A DNA stretch of 64,000 nucleotides, taken from Acaricomes phytoseiuli DSM 14247. GTDB taxonomy: Bacteria; Actinomycetota; Actinomycetes; Actinomycetales; Micrococcaceae. The translations under genes and the position numbers were made by a program. The notes beneath the pieces were generated by a model that saw only the letters and a list, made by a program, of their open reading frames with translations, made no database searches and was not told the DNA's origin. Where the stretch lies: NCBI RefSeq assembly GCF_000376245.1, contig NZ_AQXM01000062.1:62001-126000 (forward strand), read 5' to 3'. Numbering within the stretch: position 1 is the first letter of the stretch; each line of letters begins with the position of its first letter. This document shows, piece by piece, positions 1-8,026 of the stretch.

Positions 1-1
1 C

Positions 2-448
2 CTCGATGACCCGCATATGCCGTACAAGCTGGAATGGTTGCGCGTGCTGAATGAGCAGGCCCGGCAGTGGCTGGATTCCGATGGCCAGGCGCAGATCGCG
101 CTCACCGGGGACTGGAACATCGCCCCGCGGGACGAAGACGTCTGGGATATCGAATACTTCCGCACCGAAGGTCTCACCCATATCAGCCCGGCGGAGCGTG
201 CGGCCTTCGCCGCTTTCGAGGACTCGGGGTTCACGGATATCGTCCGGCCGCAGCACCCCGGGCCCGGCGTGTACACGTACTGGGATTATCAACAGTTGCG
301 CTTCCCCAAGAAAGAGGGAATGCGCATCGACTTCATCCTGACCTCCCCCGCTCTGACCGAGCGAGTCGGGGAAACCACTATCGATCGTGAGGAGCGCAAG
401 GGCAAGAGCGCCTCGGATCACGTCCCGGTCATCGCCGAGTTCAAATAA
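2..448 (+). CDS. xthA: Exodeoxyribonuclease III, C-terminal part (5' end outside window)
   Basis: Open from the first bases of the window to the TAA at 446, so only about the last 148 codons are present. Exonuclease III is a class II AP endonuclease / 3'-5' exonuclease of base-excision repair. Visible family motifs are GDWNIAP (metal and phosphate binding), RIDFILTSP and the terminal SDHVPV, which holds the catalytic Asp-His pair of the endonuclease/exonuclease/phosphatase fold. The following gene starts one base after the stop, so the two are probably cotranscribed. Confidence 0.93.
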   Translation, partial: LDDPHMPYKLEWLRVLNEQARQWLDSDGQAQIALTGDWNIAPRDEDVWDIEYFRTEGLTHISPAERAAFAAFEDSGFTDIVRPQHPGPGVYTYWDYQQLRFPKKEGMRIDFILTSPALTERVGETTIDREERKGKSASDHVPVIAEFK

Positions 449-449
449 T

Positions 450-1283
450 ATGATCTCCGGCGAACTGTACCTGGGGCATAGCAGTCTGCCTTTTCTCTCC
501 ACGCTGCGCCTGTATCTTCCACCGAGCGCGTTCACTGATGCTGAGCGGACGCTGATCGAGCAGAACTCACCGCTTGTCACAGAGCGGATGCAGACCGATG
601 TTCAAGAACTCGCCGACTCTTTGAACCGCACGGTGTTCAGGTGGCCCGCACTGATCCCGCCGCCGGATACGGAGAGGGTCCGGAGCCTGCAGTTGCACGA
701 AGGCTCCCCCGTGATTTTCAATATCAGCCAGCTACGCCTGCGAACGGTGGAGACCATGGTCCATTTGGCTTCCGGCCCTTCCCGACCACTGGCTGAGCTG
801 ATCTTCGATCGGGAGACCATCGCGGAGCTCGAGGCGCAACTGCCCGACGGGCAGGAACCTCTGACCCGCACCTCAAGCTGGGGCATCCCCTTCAGCTGGT
901 TCGTACTGATCTCTGAAGGCGACCGGACCGAAGTGGTGGAATCCCAGACGAAAGTGATCACGGTGCGCGTCCAAGTCCCACTGCCGGTAGCAGTCGAACG
1001 CCTGGAGGGTGCGATATCGATCTTGGAGAACTCAGCCCCGGAACTCGATCTACTGGAAGAGCTGCGCTCGCTGCGGGCCTGGATCGACGGCCTCGACCCG
1101 GAAGGGGCGATGGAACTGGACTACGGCGCCATCGCGGACCGGATCTACCCGGACGATTCGCCCATGGACGTTCGCTTGGGCCTGGAATCGATTGCCGAGG
1201 GGGATCTCACCGGGGCCGCGGCGGCTTACCGGAGGCTGGCTTCGCGCTGGATCCCGATCCGTCAGCTCGCCAGGGCCTCTTGA
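450..1283 (+). CDS. Hypothetical protein, 277 aa
   Basis: I do not recognise a family. The ATG at 450 lies one base after the exonuclease III stop; an upstream open extension in the same frame would overlap xthA and is not favoured. The product is acidic and soluble, with no signal peptide or membrane segment. A middle part is rich in beta-forming residues (around SWGIPFSWFVLI and VITVRVQVPLPV). The C-terminal 80 residues look helical (SILENSAPELDLLEELRSL, then a GDLTGAAAAYRRLA segment that resembles one TPR-like helix pair). It is convergent with the LacI gene, with only 4 bp between the stop codons. Confidence 0.6.
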   Translation: MISGELYLGHSSLPFLSTLRLYLPPSAFTDAERTLIEQNSPLVTERMQTDVQELADSLNRTVFRWPALIPPPDTERVRSLQLHEGSPVIFNISQLRLRTVETMVHLASGPSRPLAELIFDRETIAELEAQLPDGQEPLTRTSSWGIPFSWFVLISEGDRTEVVESQTKVITVRVQVPLPVAVERLEGAISILENSAPELDLLEELRSLRAWIDGLDPEGAMELDYGAIADRIYPDDSPMDVRLGLESIAEGDLTGAAAAYRRLASRWIPIRQLARAS

Positions 1284-1287
1284 GAAA

Positions 1288-2325
1288 TCAACCAGCCGCC
1301 GGGCAGCTGATTCCACTGCTGGGCTTCGCGGTACTGGATCTCAGCACGAGCTCTATCGGGGCTTGAATACTGCGCAAGGGCGTCTCGTCCTGAAGGTGGC
1401 TCAGAAGCAACTCAGCGGCTTGCCGCCCCTGCGCCAGAGGATCCTGCCGGATCGTGGTCAGACCGGCGGCGGCTGAAAAATCGTGATCGTCGATGCCGAT
1501 CACCGAGAGTTCCTCTGGCACCGAGATGCCGCGGCTGCGAGCCTCCCAGATGACGCCCAGCGCCATCTCATCCGAGGCGCAGAAGATCGCAGTGGGTCGC
1601 GGAGCAGCTGCGTCGAATAGCTGGGAGGCGGCGCGCTGGCCGCCGGTCACCGTGAACCCGCCGCGCAGCTGCCATTCCGGCCGAACCGGCACTCCCGCGC
1701 TCTTCAGGGCGTCCAGATAGGCTGCGCTGCGCAATCGCGGTACCGCGAAATCCCGATGATCCTGACCATCACCGCCCAGTATGGCGATCTCCCGGTGGCC
1801 AAGCTCAAGAAGATGGTCGACAGCGCGCCGGGCCGCCTGGTAATCATCGATGCCCACCTTATGCACCCCCTCCACTGGGCCGCCCAGAGCCATCAGGGGG
1901 ATCTCGGTGCGATGCAAATGCTCCAGTTCCGAAGTATTCAGATCCAGGCAGAGCACGACCAGCGCATCGATCTGCTTCCGCAGCATAGTGTGCTCGAACA
2001 ATCTCTCCCGGCTGCCCCGGTAATCGCCGAGGTTGATCAGCATCAGGCTGTACCCCTGGTCTCGCAGGGCTTCATCGATGCCCTCGGTCGTCCGGACGAA
2101 GAACCAGCGGCTGATATACGGGGAGAGCACCCCCAGCGTCTTCGTCCGGCCGGTCGCCAAACCGGACGCGGAGGAGGATGCGACATAGCCGAGTTCGGCA
2201 GCAGCCGCCAGAACCCGTTCTCTGGTCTGCGGATTCACCCTGGGAAGCCCTCGGATGGCGCGGGAGACCGTAGCCGTAGACACCTTGACGGCGGCGGCTA
2301 CGTCGTCAATGCTCGCAGCGATGAT
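1288..2325 (-). CDS. LacI-family transcriptional regulator of the alpha-glucoside locus (non-canonical start)
   Basis: LacI/GalR repressors have an N-terminal helix-turn-helix plus hinge and a periplasmic-binding-like sugar domain. The motif IDDVAAAVKVSTATVSRAIRG is complete only if translation begins at an ATC or ATT between 2310 and 2325. The first canonical start in frame, GTG at 2283, would delete the first HTH helix. No ATG, GTG or TTG lies between that GTG and the upstream in-frame TGA (2326-2328). A GAGGGAAAGG purine tract on the coding strand lies just upstream of the two ATC codons. Effector-domain motifs include GVLSPYISRWFF, GIDDHDFSAAAGLTTIRQD and the LVLRSSTA tail. It is the last gene of the leftward transporter operon and probably binds the palindrome at 6070-6085. 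Confidence 0.85.
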   Translation of the reverse strand: MIAASIDDVAAAVKVSTATVSRAIRGLPRVNPQTRERVLAAAAELGYVASSSASGLATGRTKTLGVLSPYISRWFFVRTTEGIDEALRDQGYSLMLINLGDYRGSRERLFEHTMLRKQIDALVVLCLDLNTSELEHLHRTEIPLMALGGPVEGVHKVGIDDYQAARRAVDHLLELGHREIAILGGDGQDHRDFAVPRLRSAAYLDALKSAGVPVRPEWQLRGGFTVTGGQRAASQLFDAAAPRPTAIFCASDEMALGVIWEARSRGISVPEELSVIGIDDHDFSAAAGLTTIRQDPLAQGRQAAELLLSHLQDETPLRSIQAPIELVLRSSTAKPSSGISCPAAG

Positions 2326-2655
2326 TCACGCCTTTCCCTCACGGCTTCTTCCCCAGTGAAGCGAATCAACTCTCTGATCATACCGACTTCTTACCGAAGA
2401 GCTCGTGCCCTCACGAGATCTCAACTGCATTTTGCGCCGCCATCGCAGCATCCACCACACCACTGCGGTGACTGCTGCGAGCAGCAGCGACCACCCCACC
2501 GCATTCTGGCCGCTGAACTGCTGCCAGATGATCACCACGACAAGCACGACGCCCCAGAAGCCCAGGAAGCCGATCGCAGTCTCCAGGTGCTCCGTGGTCC
2601 GGGTAGCCCTGTCCCGCTCCTTGCCCCGTTCCCTGTTCCGGGGGCGTCCGCTCAT
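2326..2655 (-). CDS. Small membrane protein of the alpha-glucoside operon, 109 aa
   Basis: ATG at 2655 overlaps the stop of the upstream permease (ATGA junction), so translation is probably coupled. The N-terminal 25 residues are strongly charged (SGRPRNRERGKERDRATRT). Two hydrophobic segments follow (about 29-48 and 53-70) around QFSGQNAVGW, then a basic C-terminus. The likely form is a two-pass membrane protein with both ends in the cytoplasm. Its TGA is followed in the same frame by the LacI gene, so only that stop separates them. I do not know a function; the position suggests an accessory of the sugar transporter. Confidence 0.75.
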   Translation of the reverse strand: MSGRPRNRERGKERDRATRTTEHLETAIGFLGFWGVVLVVVIIWQQFSGQNAVGWSLLLAAVTAVVWWMLRWRRKMQLRSREGTSSSVRSRYDQRVDSLHWGRSREGKA

Positions 2656-3536
2656 TTGACCCCGCCCGAGGTGAGCCCGGCGACGATCTTGCGCTGGAAG
2701 ATCAGCACCATGATCACGAGCGGAACCGTGACGATCGTCCCGGCGGCCATCACCGCGGTGTAGGGTTCCTGATTCGGCAGGGCTCCGGAGAAGGAGGCGA
2801 TCGCCACGGTGACCGTCTGCGTGGCCTGATTCGACAACTGACTGGCGATGAGGAACTCGTTCCAGGAGGCGATGAACGCCAGGATCGCGGTGGTGAACAC
2901 CGCGGGCGCCGCCAGCGGCAGAATCACCTTACGGAAAGCCTGCGCCGGAGTGCAGCCGTCCATCCGGGCCGCTTCCTCGAGCTCCCAGGGCATCTCCCGG
3001 AAGAAGGAGACGAGCGTATAGACCGTCAGCGGCAGTACGAAGGAGATGTTCGGGATGATCAGCGCCTGGTACTGACCGATCCAGCCCAGCCCCGTGAACA
3101 ACTGGAACAGCGGGGTGATCAGGGCGACACCCGGAAACATCGAGGCCCCCAGGATGATCCCGAGGACCATGAATTTGAACCGGAAGTTCAACCGGGCCAG
3201 AGCATAGGCCGCGAAGACCCCCACCACCAGGCCGAGCACCGTCACGATGATGCCGACGAAGAAAGAGTTGAAAAGCGCCAGGCCGAACTGATTGCCCATG
3301 CTGGTATCGAAAGCCGTGCGGAAGTTGCCCAACGTCGGCTGCGTGGGCCAGAGCGTGGTCTCGAAGGTCAGATCCACCGGGCGGAAAGCAGTAGCCACCA
3401 TCCAGTAGAACGGCAACAAGCACCAGATCACGATGATCGCGGCCTGGATGTAAGTGCGGGCCAGGAACCAGTTTTCCTTGCGAGAAGTACGGGAGGCTCG
3501 GGAAGCGGCAGTGCGGGCCGGAGCGGTAGCACTCAT
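2652..3536 (-). CDS. Carbohydrate ABC transporter permease (MalG type)
   Basis: This is one half of the membrane channel of a CUT1-family sugar importer. About six hydrophobic segments are visible, and a typical EAA loop, EEAARMDGCTPAQAFRKVIL, contacts the ATPase. The N-terminus is basic and cytoplasmic. It starts at the ATG at 3536, 2 bp after the stop of the other permease, and overlaps the next gene by 4 bp. No ATPase gene is in the operon; CUT1 systems of actinobacteria often share a distant MsiK-type ATPase. The substrate is inferred from the adjacent alpha-glucosidase (maltose, trehalose or isomalto-oligosaccharide). Confidence 0.92.
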   Translation of the reverse strand: MSATAPARTAASRASRTSRKENWFLARTYIQAAIIVIWCLLPFYWMVATAFRPVDLTFETTLWPTQPTLGNFRTAFDTSMGNQFGLALFNSFFVGIIVTVLGLVVGVFAAYALARLNFRFKFMVLGIILGASMFPGVALITPLFQLFTGLGWIGQYQALIIPNISFVLPLTVYTLVSFFREMPWELEEAARMDGCTPAQAFRKVILPLAAPAVFTTAILAFIASWNEFLIASQLSNQATQTVTVAIASFSGALPNQEPYTAVMAAGTIVTVPLVIMVLIFQRKIVAGLTSGGVK

Positions 3537-3538
3537 GA

Positions 3539-4579
3539 TTATTTCCCCTTCCGGTTGCCGGTTGCCGATTCCACGGCGTTAGCGCCCAAGAATCTGACGA
3601 AGATGAAGGCCACCAGGAAGATCACCAAGAAAGTGATCGTCGACAATGCCGAGGCCAGATTGAACCCGGACCTGATCTGATCGATGACCAGGATGGACAA
3701 GGTGGTGGTGCCATTGGCGCCTCCGGTGAGGATGAAGGGCAGATCGAACATCCGCAGCGCATCCAGAGTGCGGAAGAGAATGGCTACCATCAGTGCCGGC
3801 TTGACCATGGGCAGGGTGATCATCCGGAACCGCTGCCAGGCGGTGGTTCCATCGACCTTCGCCGCCTCGTAGACCTCCTTGGGGATCATCTGCAGGCCGG
3901 CCAAGATCAGCAACGCCATAAAAGGCGTGGTCTTCCAGGTGTCGGCGATGATGATCGCGAACTTCGCCGGCCACTCTTCCCCAGTCCAAAGGATCGCGGT
4001 GCCGAAGGTCTTGTTGATCACCCCGTCGAAGGCGAACATGAAGAAGAACAGCTTCGCGGTCACCGCGGTGGGAATCGCCCAGGGCACCAGCACCGCAGCA
4101 CGGACCAACCCCCGGCCGCGGAAGGTGCGCGCCATGATGACGGCCATCCAGAAGCCGATGATCGTCTCCAGGATGACGGTGACGATGGTGAAGAAGAAGG
4201 TGTTGCCGGTCGCCTCCCAGAACTGCGCGCCAAGAGTTCCGGCGGGGCAGCTTTGCGTCCCTTCCGCTGCCGGGCACTGCTGGAAGATCCAGGCGATGTA
4301 GTTGCCGAAGCCCGCGAAACCGCCCGGAGCGAAGAAGCCCTGCTCGTTGAGCACCGGGTCCTGCTGGAAGGACATCGCCACAGCGCTGACCACGGGGTAG
4401 CCGATCACCACCGCCAGCAGGAGCATGCTGGGGGCCAGAAGCCAGAACGCTGCCCGGTTCTGGAACTTAGGCGGCCTGCTGGCCGGCCCCGGTGAGGCCT
4501 TCTGCCCTTTTCCTGGAGGCGGTGCGCCGGCCTCCGCTTCGGTGTCCGTCATGACCGGCTGCTCTCTCGTGTTATCCAC
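3539..4579 (-). CDS. Carbohydrate ABC transporter permease (MalF type)
   Basis: Partner channel subunit of the CUT1 importer, 346 aa. The first 45 residues are hydrophilic and rich in Gly, Pro and Ala. Six or so transmembrane segments follow, and the EAA loop YEAAKVDGTTAWQRFRMITL is clear. The start shown is GTG at 4579; an internal ATG at 4552 (MTDTEAE) is an alternative. The long periplasmic loop containing CPAAEGTQSCPAGT has two cysteines that could form a disulfide. It lies downstream of the binding-protein gene after a gap of about 90 bp and immediately upstream of the MalG-type gene. Confidence 0.92.
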   Translation of the reverse strand: MDNTREQPVMTDTEAEAGAPPPGKGQKASPGPASRPPKFQNRAAFWLLAPSMLLLAVVIGYPVVSAVAMSFQQDPVLNEQGFFAPGGFAGFGNYIAWIFQQCPAAEGTQSCPAGTLGAQFWEATGNTFFFTIVTVILETIIGFWMAVIMARTFRGRGLVRAAVLVPWAIPTAVTAKLFFFMFAFDGVINKTFGTAILWTGEEWPAKFAIIIADTWKTTPFMALLILAGLQMIPKEVYEAAKVDGTTAWQRFRMITLPMVKPALMVAILFRTLDALRMFDLPFILTGGANGTTTLSILVIDQIRSGFNLASALSTITFLVIFLVAFIFVRFLGANAVESATGNRKGK

Positions 4580-4672
4580 GCTGTTCCCTCTCCCCCGCGA
4601 ATGCTCCGCTCCTCGTCGAGCGGATCATGGTGTGCCCCCCCCGGTGCGAACTCGTCAGAGCTCGAACCGGGC

Positions 4673-5965
4673 TCATTTCACCCCGGCTGCCTCCATCGAC
4701 AGCTTCATATCCTGTATCGCCTGCTCCACGGTCTTCTCTCCGCGGATCGCAGCGTAGGCATTGGTCTGGACAGCTTTGGTCACCGCCGGGTAGAAGGGCG
4801 TGACCGGCCGCGGCACCGCCGAGTCGAGCGCCGTCCGCAGATCCGGCAGGTAAGGCATCTGGGCGACGAGCTCGGGATCGCTGTAAAGGCTCTCTCGGAC
4901 CGGTGCCAGGCTGCCTCCCATCGCCATGAAGCGGCCGCTGTCCTCGCTCATCATGAATTCGACGAAATCGCGCGCCGTGGCTTTGTTCTCCGAGAAGACG
5001 CTGATCGCCGAGCTGGAACCGCCCAGCGTCGATGCCCCCGGCCCGTCCTGCCCGGGAATCGAGGTAACCCCGAACTTGCCGGCCACCTCGGAGGAACCCT
5101 CTTTGCTGACCAGCGAGAAGACGTAGGGCCAGTTGCGCAGGAACATCAGCTGCCCGCTCTGGAAAGCCTGGCGGCTCTGCTCCTCCTGATAGGTCACCGC
5201 CTGCACGGGAATGTTGCCGTCCTGATAGGCGGTGGCCAGTGCTTGCAGGCCGGCCTTGGCTTCAGGGGTATCCAGGCTGAGGTTGCCGTTCTGATCCAGG
5301 ATGCGCCCGCCCGTGGAGTTGATCGCCTCGGATGCATTCACGGTCAAGCCCTCATAGTTGGCCAGCTGCCCTGCATAGCAGCCAATGCCATTCTCCTTGG
5401 CGATAGGGCACATGGCCATCATCTGATCCCAGGTGGTCGGCGGCTCAGGAACCAGATCCTTGCGGTAGTAGAGCAGCGCCCCATCGGTGAATCGTGGTGC
5501 GGCGAAGAGCTTGCCCTGGTAACTGGCAGCATCGATGGTCGCCGGTATCACTCCGGTGGTGTCAACCGCTAAAGGGCCTTCAAGCGGCTGGATCCAGCCA
5601 CGCGCAGCGAATTCGGCAGTCCAGACCACATCGACATTGACCACGTCGTAGTCGGAGTTCTGTGCCTGGAAATTGCGGACCAGATCGCTGCGCTGCTGAT
5701 CGGCCTGATCGGTCTGCTCTTTGAAAGTAACCTGCTCATCGGGCCGGGCTTCATTCCAGCGTTCCAGCAGTGGCCGGATGATGTCGTTATTGTCCTTGCC
5801 GCTGACGAAGGTGATCGGCCCGCGGCCTTCCAGGTTCTGCGTAGCGAACTCGGGATCCGTCACCGAGCTGTATGCGGCCAACGTGCCCGCTATCAAAGCC
5901 CCGGCGAAAACCGGCACCAAAATTCGAGCCCAGGGCCGCCGGCCCGGCTTGCGCTGATATTTCAC
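4673..5965 (-). CDS. Sugar ABC transporter substrate-binding protein, altered lipobox
   Basis: A 430-aa extracytoplasmic binding protein of the CUT1 (MalE-like) type, first gene of the leftward operon. The GTG start at 5965 has a GGGGAGAG ribosome-binding site 7-8 bases upstream. The N-terminus is basic (KYQRKPGRRPWAR), followed by the hydrophobic segment ILVPVFAGALIAGTLAAYSS. In actinobacterial relatives this position reads as a lipobox ending in Cys. Here residue 32 is Tyr (codon TAC at 5870-5872), so lipid attachment is not expected and the segment would act as a membrane anchor or ordinary signal. The rest is intact, including SDYDVVNVDVVWTAEFAARGW and the C-terminal YPAVTKAVQTNAYAAI. Confidence 0.9.
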   Translation of the reverse strand: MKYQRKPGRRPWARILVPVFAGALIAGTLAAYSSVTDPEFATQNLEGRGPITFVSGKDNNDIIRPLLERWNEARPDEQVTFKEQTDQADQQRSDLVRNFQAQNSDYDVVNVDVVWTAEFAARGWIQPLEGPLAVDTTGVIPATIDAASYQGKLFAAPRFTDGALLYYRKDLVPEPPTTWDQMMAMCPIAKENGIGCYAGQLANYEGLTVNASEAINSTGGRILDQNGNLSLDTPEAKAGLQALATAYQDGNIPVQAVTYQEEQSRQAFQSGQLMFLRNWPYVFSLVSKEGSSEVAGKFGVTSIPGQDGPGASTLGGSSSAISVFSENKATARDFVEFMMSEDSGRFMAMGGSLAPVRESLYSDPELVAQMPYLPDLRTALDSAVPRPVTPFYPAVTKAVQTNAYAAIRGEKTVEQAIQDMKLSMEAAGVK

Positions 5966-6069
5966 GCTTCTCTCCCCATCGAGACTGCGGATGCGACGCT
6001 TCCGGCACCTCCGGGCACCCCAGATCCGCTTGAGTGATTTCGCTCATACTAATAAGCTGCTCACGGAAA

Positions 6070-6085
6070 GTGCAAGCGCTTGCAC
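6070..6085. promoter_or_regulatory. LacI/GalR-type operator between the transporter operon and alpha-glucosidase
   Basis: The sequence GTGCAAGCGCTTGCAC is a perfect 16-bp palindrome around the central CG step typical of LacI/GalR operators. It lies in the divergent intergenic region, about 105 bp from the start of the binding-protein gene and 83 bp from the glucosidase start. A single dimeric repressor could therefore control both directions. The LacI protein encoded at the end of the operon is the obvious candidate. Confidence 0.85.
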
Positions 6086-6167
6086 AACCTCGATCGTGTT
6101 ACGTTCGACGAAGTCCGCTCAATCTCTGCCCGATGCCTGCCCGATGAAGAAGAGGTGTACGTTCCGG

Positions 6168-7937
6168 ATGAATCAGCCCGATGCACAGCAGTGGTGGCGT
6201 GATGCGGTGATCTACCAGGTCTACCCGCGGTCCTTTGCCGATGCGAGCGGCGATGGCATGGGAGATCTAGCCGGTGTTACCGCGAAACTGGACTATCTGC
6301 AGCAGCTGGGCGTCGATGCCGTCTGGCTCTCTCCCTTCTACCGCTCCCCGCAGGCTGATGCCGGGTACGATGTCGCCGGCTACCGCGACGTGGATCCACT
6401 GTTCGGCAGCCTCGCTGATTTCGACGAGATGCTCGCCGCCGCGCATCAGCGCGGGCTGCGGATCATCGTGGACCTGGTGCCCAATCACACTTCCGATGAA
6501 CACGAATGGTTCGTCGAGGCCAAAGAATCAGCCCCCGGATCAGCTGCTCGGGAGCGCTATATGTTCCGGGAAGGCCGCGGCGAGAACGGCGAGCTGCCGC
6601 CGAACAACTGGCAGTCCATCTTCGGCGGCCCCGCCTGGACCAGGCTCACCACCCCCGATGGCAGCCCGGGCCAGTGGTACCTGCACCTCTTTGACGCCAA
6701 GCAGCCGGACCTCAACTGGGAGAACCCCGAGGTCTGGGCGGAGATGGAATCCGTGCTGCGGTTCTGGTTGGACCGCGGCGTCGATGGTTTCCGAGTCGAT
6801 GTAGCCCACGGGATGATCAAGGCTGAAGGTCTGCCGGACTGGGACGGTGCCGCAGCAATGGTGGAAGGCCAGAGCAGCGAGTCTGATGAAGCCGCTCCCG
6901 CGAATTCCGGCTCGGAGAGTCATATGAACCCGCCCTCGCCGTTCTTCGACCAGGACGGCGTGCATGAGATCTACCGGGCCTGGAACCGGGTGCTCGCCGA
7001 ATACGACGGCGATCGGATGCTCGTTGCCGAGGCCTGGGTGGAGCCGGCGGCACGCTTGGTCCGTTATATCCGCCCGGATGAGATGCAGCAAGCGTTCAAC
7101 TTCGAATTCCTCCTGGCCGGCTGGGACGCCGCGCGCATGCATGAGGCCATCTCGAATTCACTGGAAGCAGTTGCCGAAGTGGGCGCTCCCAGCACCTGGG
7201 TGCTGTCGAATCACGATACCGTGCGGCATCCCAGCCGTTTCGGGCTGAGCGACCCCACCTCGTACCCGAAAGGCATCAGCGCCGAGGCGGAGCAGCCGGA
7301 TGAGTCCCTGGGCTTGGCCCGGGGCCGCGCTGCGGCAGCCATCGAGCTGGCCCTGCCGGGCTCCGCCTATGTGTACCAGGGAGATGAACTCGGCCTGCCG
7401 GAGCACACCACGCTGCCCGCAGAGGCCCGGCAAGACCCTGCTTTCTTCCGAACCGAGGGCGCAGAGACCGGACGGGACGGCTGCCGGGTCCCCTTGCCCT
7501 GGCGCGCTGATGAACCCGGTTACGGCTTCAGCCTGAAGGCCGCAGCCAACGGGCAGGCCCCAGTTGCTCCCTGGCTGCCGCAGCCGGAATCCTTCGCGAA
7601 CTATGCCGCTGCGAGCGAAGAAGGCGTTCCCGGCTCCACCCTGGAGCTCTACCGCCGGATGCTCGAACTGCGCAGGGAGTACCAGCTGGGGCTCGGCGAG
7701 CTGCGCTGGAACGATGCGAACGATCCGGCCCAGGGCATCCTGAGCTTCGATAACGGCCCGGTAACCGTAATGACGAACTTCAGTGAGAGCGCAGTAGCGC
7801 TGCCCGAAGGCCGGAACGTCATTCTGCACACCCTGCCGCAGGGCGACGACGGTTCCGGCGCTGAAGCGGCCGTATCGGTCGAGGAGCTTCCTGCCCCACT
7901 GGTGCTCGCACCGAACGCCACCGCCTGGCTCCTCTGA
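6168..7937 (+). CDS. GH13 alpha-glucosidase (oligo-1,6-glucosidase / maltase type)
   Basis: A 589-aa cytoplasmic glycoside hydrolase that would release glucose from imported alpha-glucosides. The ATG at 6168 is preceded by AGAGGTG; an ATG at 6144 is a possible alternative. The GH13 regions are in order: DLVPNHTS (about 102-109), GFRVDVAH with nucleophile Asp211, VAEAWV with acid/base Glu288, and LSNHD with Asp350. The stretch between regions II and III contains the acidic loop GQSSESDEAAPANSGSE common in actinobacterial members. The C-terminal beta domain is present. It is divergent from the transporter operon and shares its operator. Confidence 0.94.
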   Translation: MNQPDAQQWWRDAVIYQVYPRSFADASGDGMGDLAGVTAKLDYLQQLGVDAVWLSPFYRSPQADAGYDVAGYRDVDPLFGSLADFDEMLAAAHQRGLRIIVDLVPNHTSDEHEWFVEAKESAPGSAARERYMFREGRGENGELPPNNWQSIFGGPAWTRLTTPDGSPGQWYLHLFDAKQPDLNWENPEVWAEMESVLRFWLDRGVDGFRVDVAHGMIKAEGLPDWDGAAAMVEGQSSESDEAAPANSGSESHMNPPSPFFDQDGVHEIYRAWNRVLAEYDGDRMLVAEAWVEPAARLVRYIRPDEMQQAFNFEFLLAGWDAARMHEAISNSLEAVAEVGAPSTWVLSNHDTVRHPSRFGLSDPTSYPKGISAEAEQPDESLGLARGRAAAAIELALPGSAYVYQGDELGLPEHTTLPAEARQDPAFFRTEGAETGRDGCRVPLPWRADEPGYGFSLKAAANGQAPVAPWLPQPESFANYAAASEEGVPGSTLELYRRMLELRREYQLGLGELRWNDANDPAQGILSFDNGPVTVMTNFSESAVALPEGRNVILHTLPQGDDGSGAEAAVSVEELPAPLVLAPNATAWLL

Positions 7938-7949
7938 ACTCTCAACTGC

Positions 7950-8012
7950 CGCTGAGCGGTCGGGTGTGGCGACTTAGACGGGATCTAAGTCGCCACACCC
8001 GACCGCTCAGCG
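7950..8012. repeat. Long perfect inverted repeat (family member 1), terminator-like
   Basis: Two perfectly complementary 29-nt arms (7950-7978 and 7984-8012) flank a 5-base loop, CGGGA. The inner half of each arm contains GTGGCGACTTAGA or its complement. It lies between the convergent glucosidase and AmaP-like genes, where a bidirectional terminator would be expected, but the stem is far longer than a normal terminator and has no U-run. Close relatives occur at 52797-52869 and 58518-58574. Confidence 0.9.
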
Positions 8013-8026
8013 CGTTAAGCGCGGGC

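Noticed and set aside
1756-2763. Rightward 335-codon open frame opposite the LacI gene
   Set aside because: LacI has clear family motifs on the other strand; this frame has none.
4601-5572. Rightward 323-codon open frame opposite the binding-protein gene
   Set aside because: No ribosome-binding site or motif; the opposite gene is clear.
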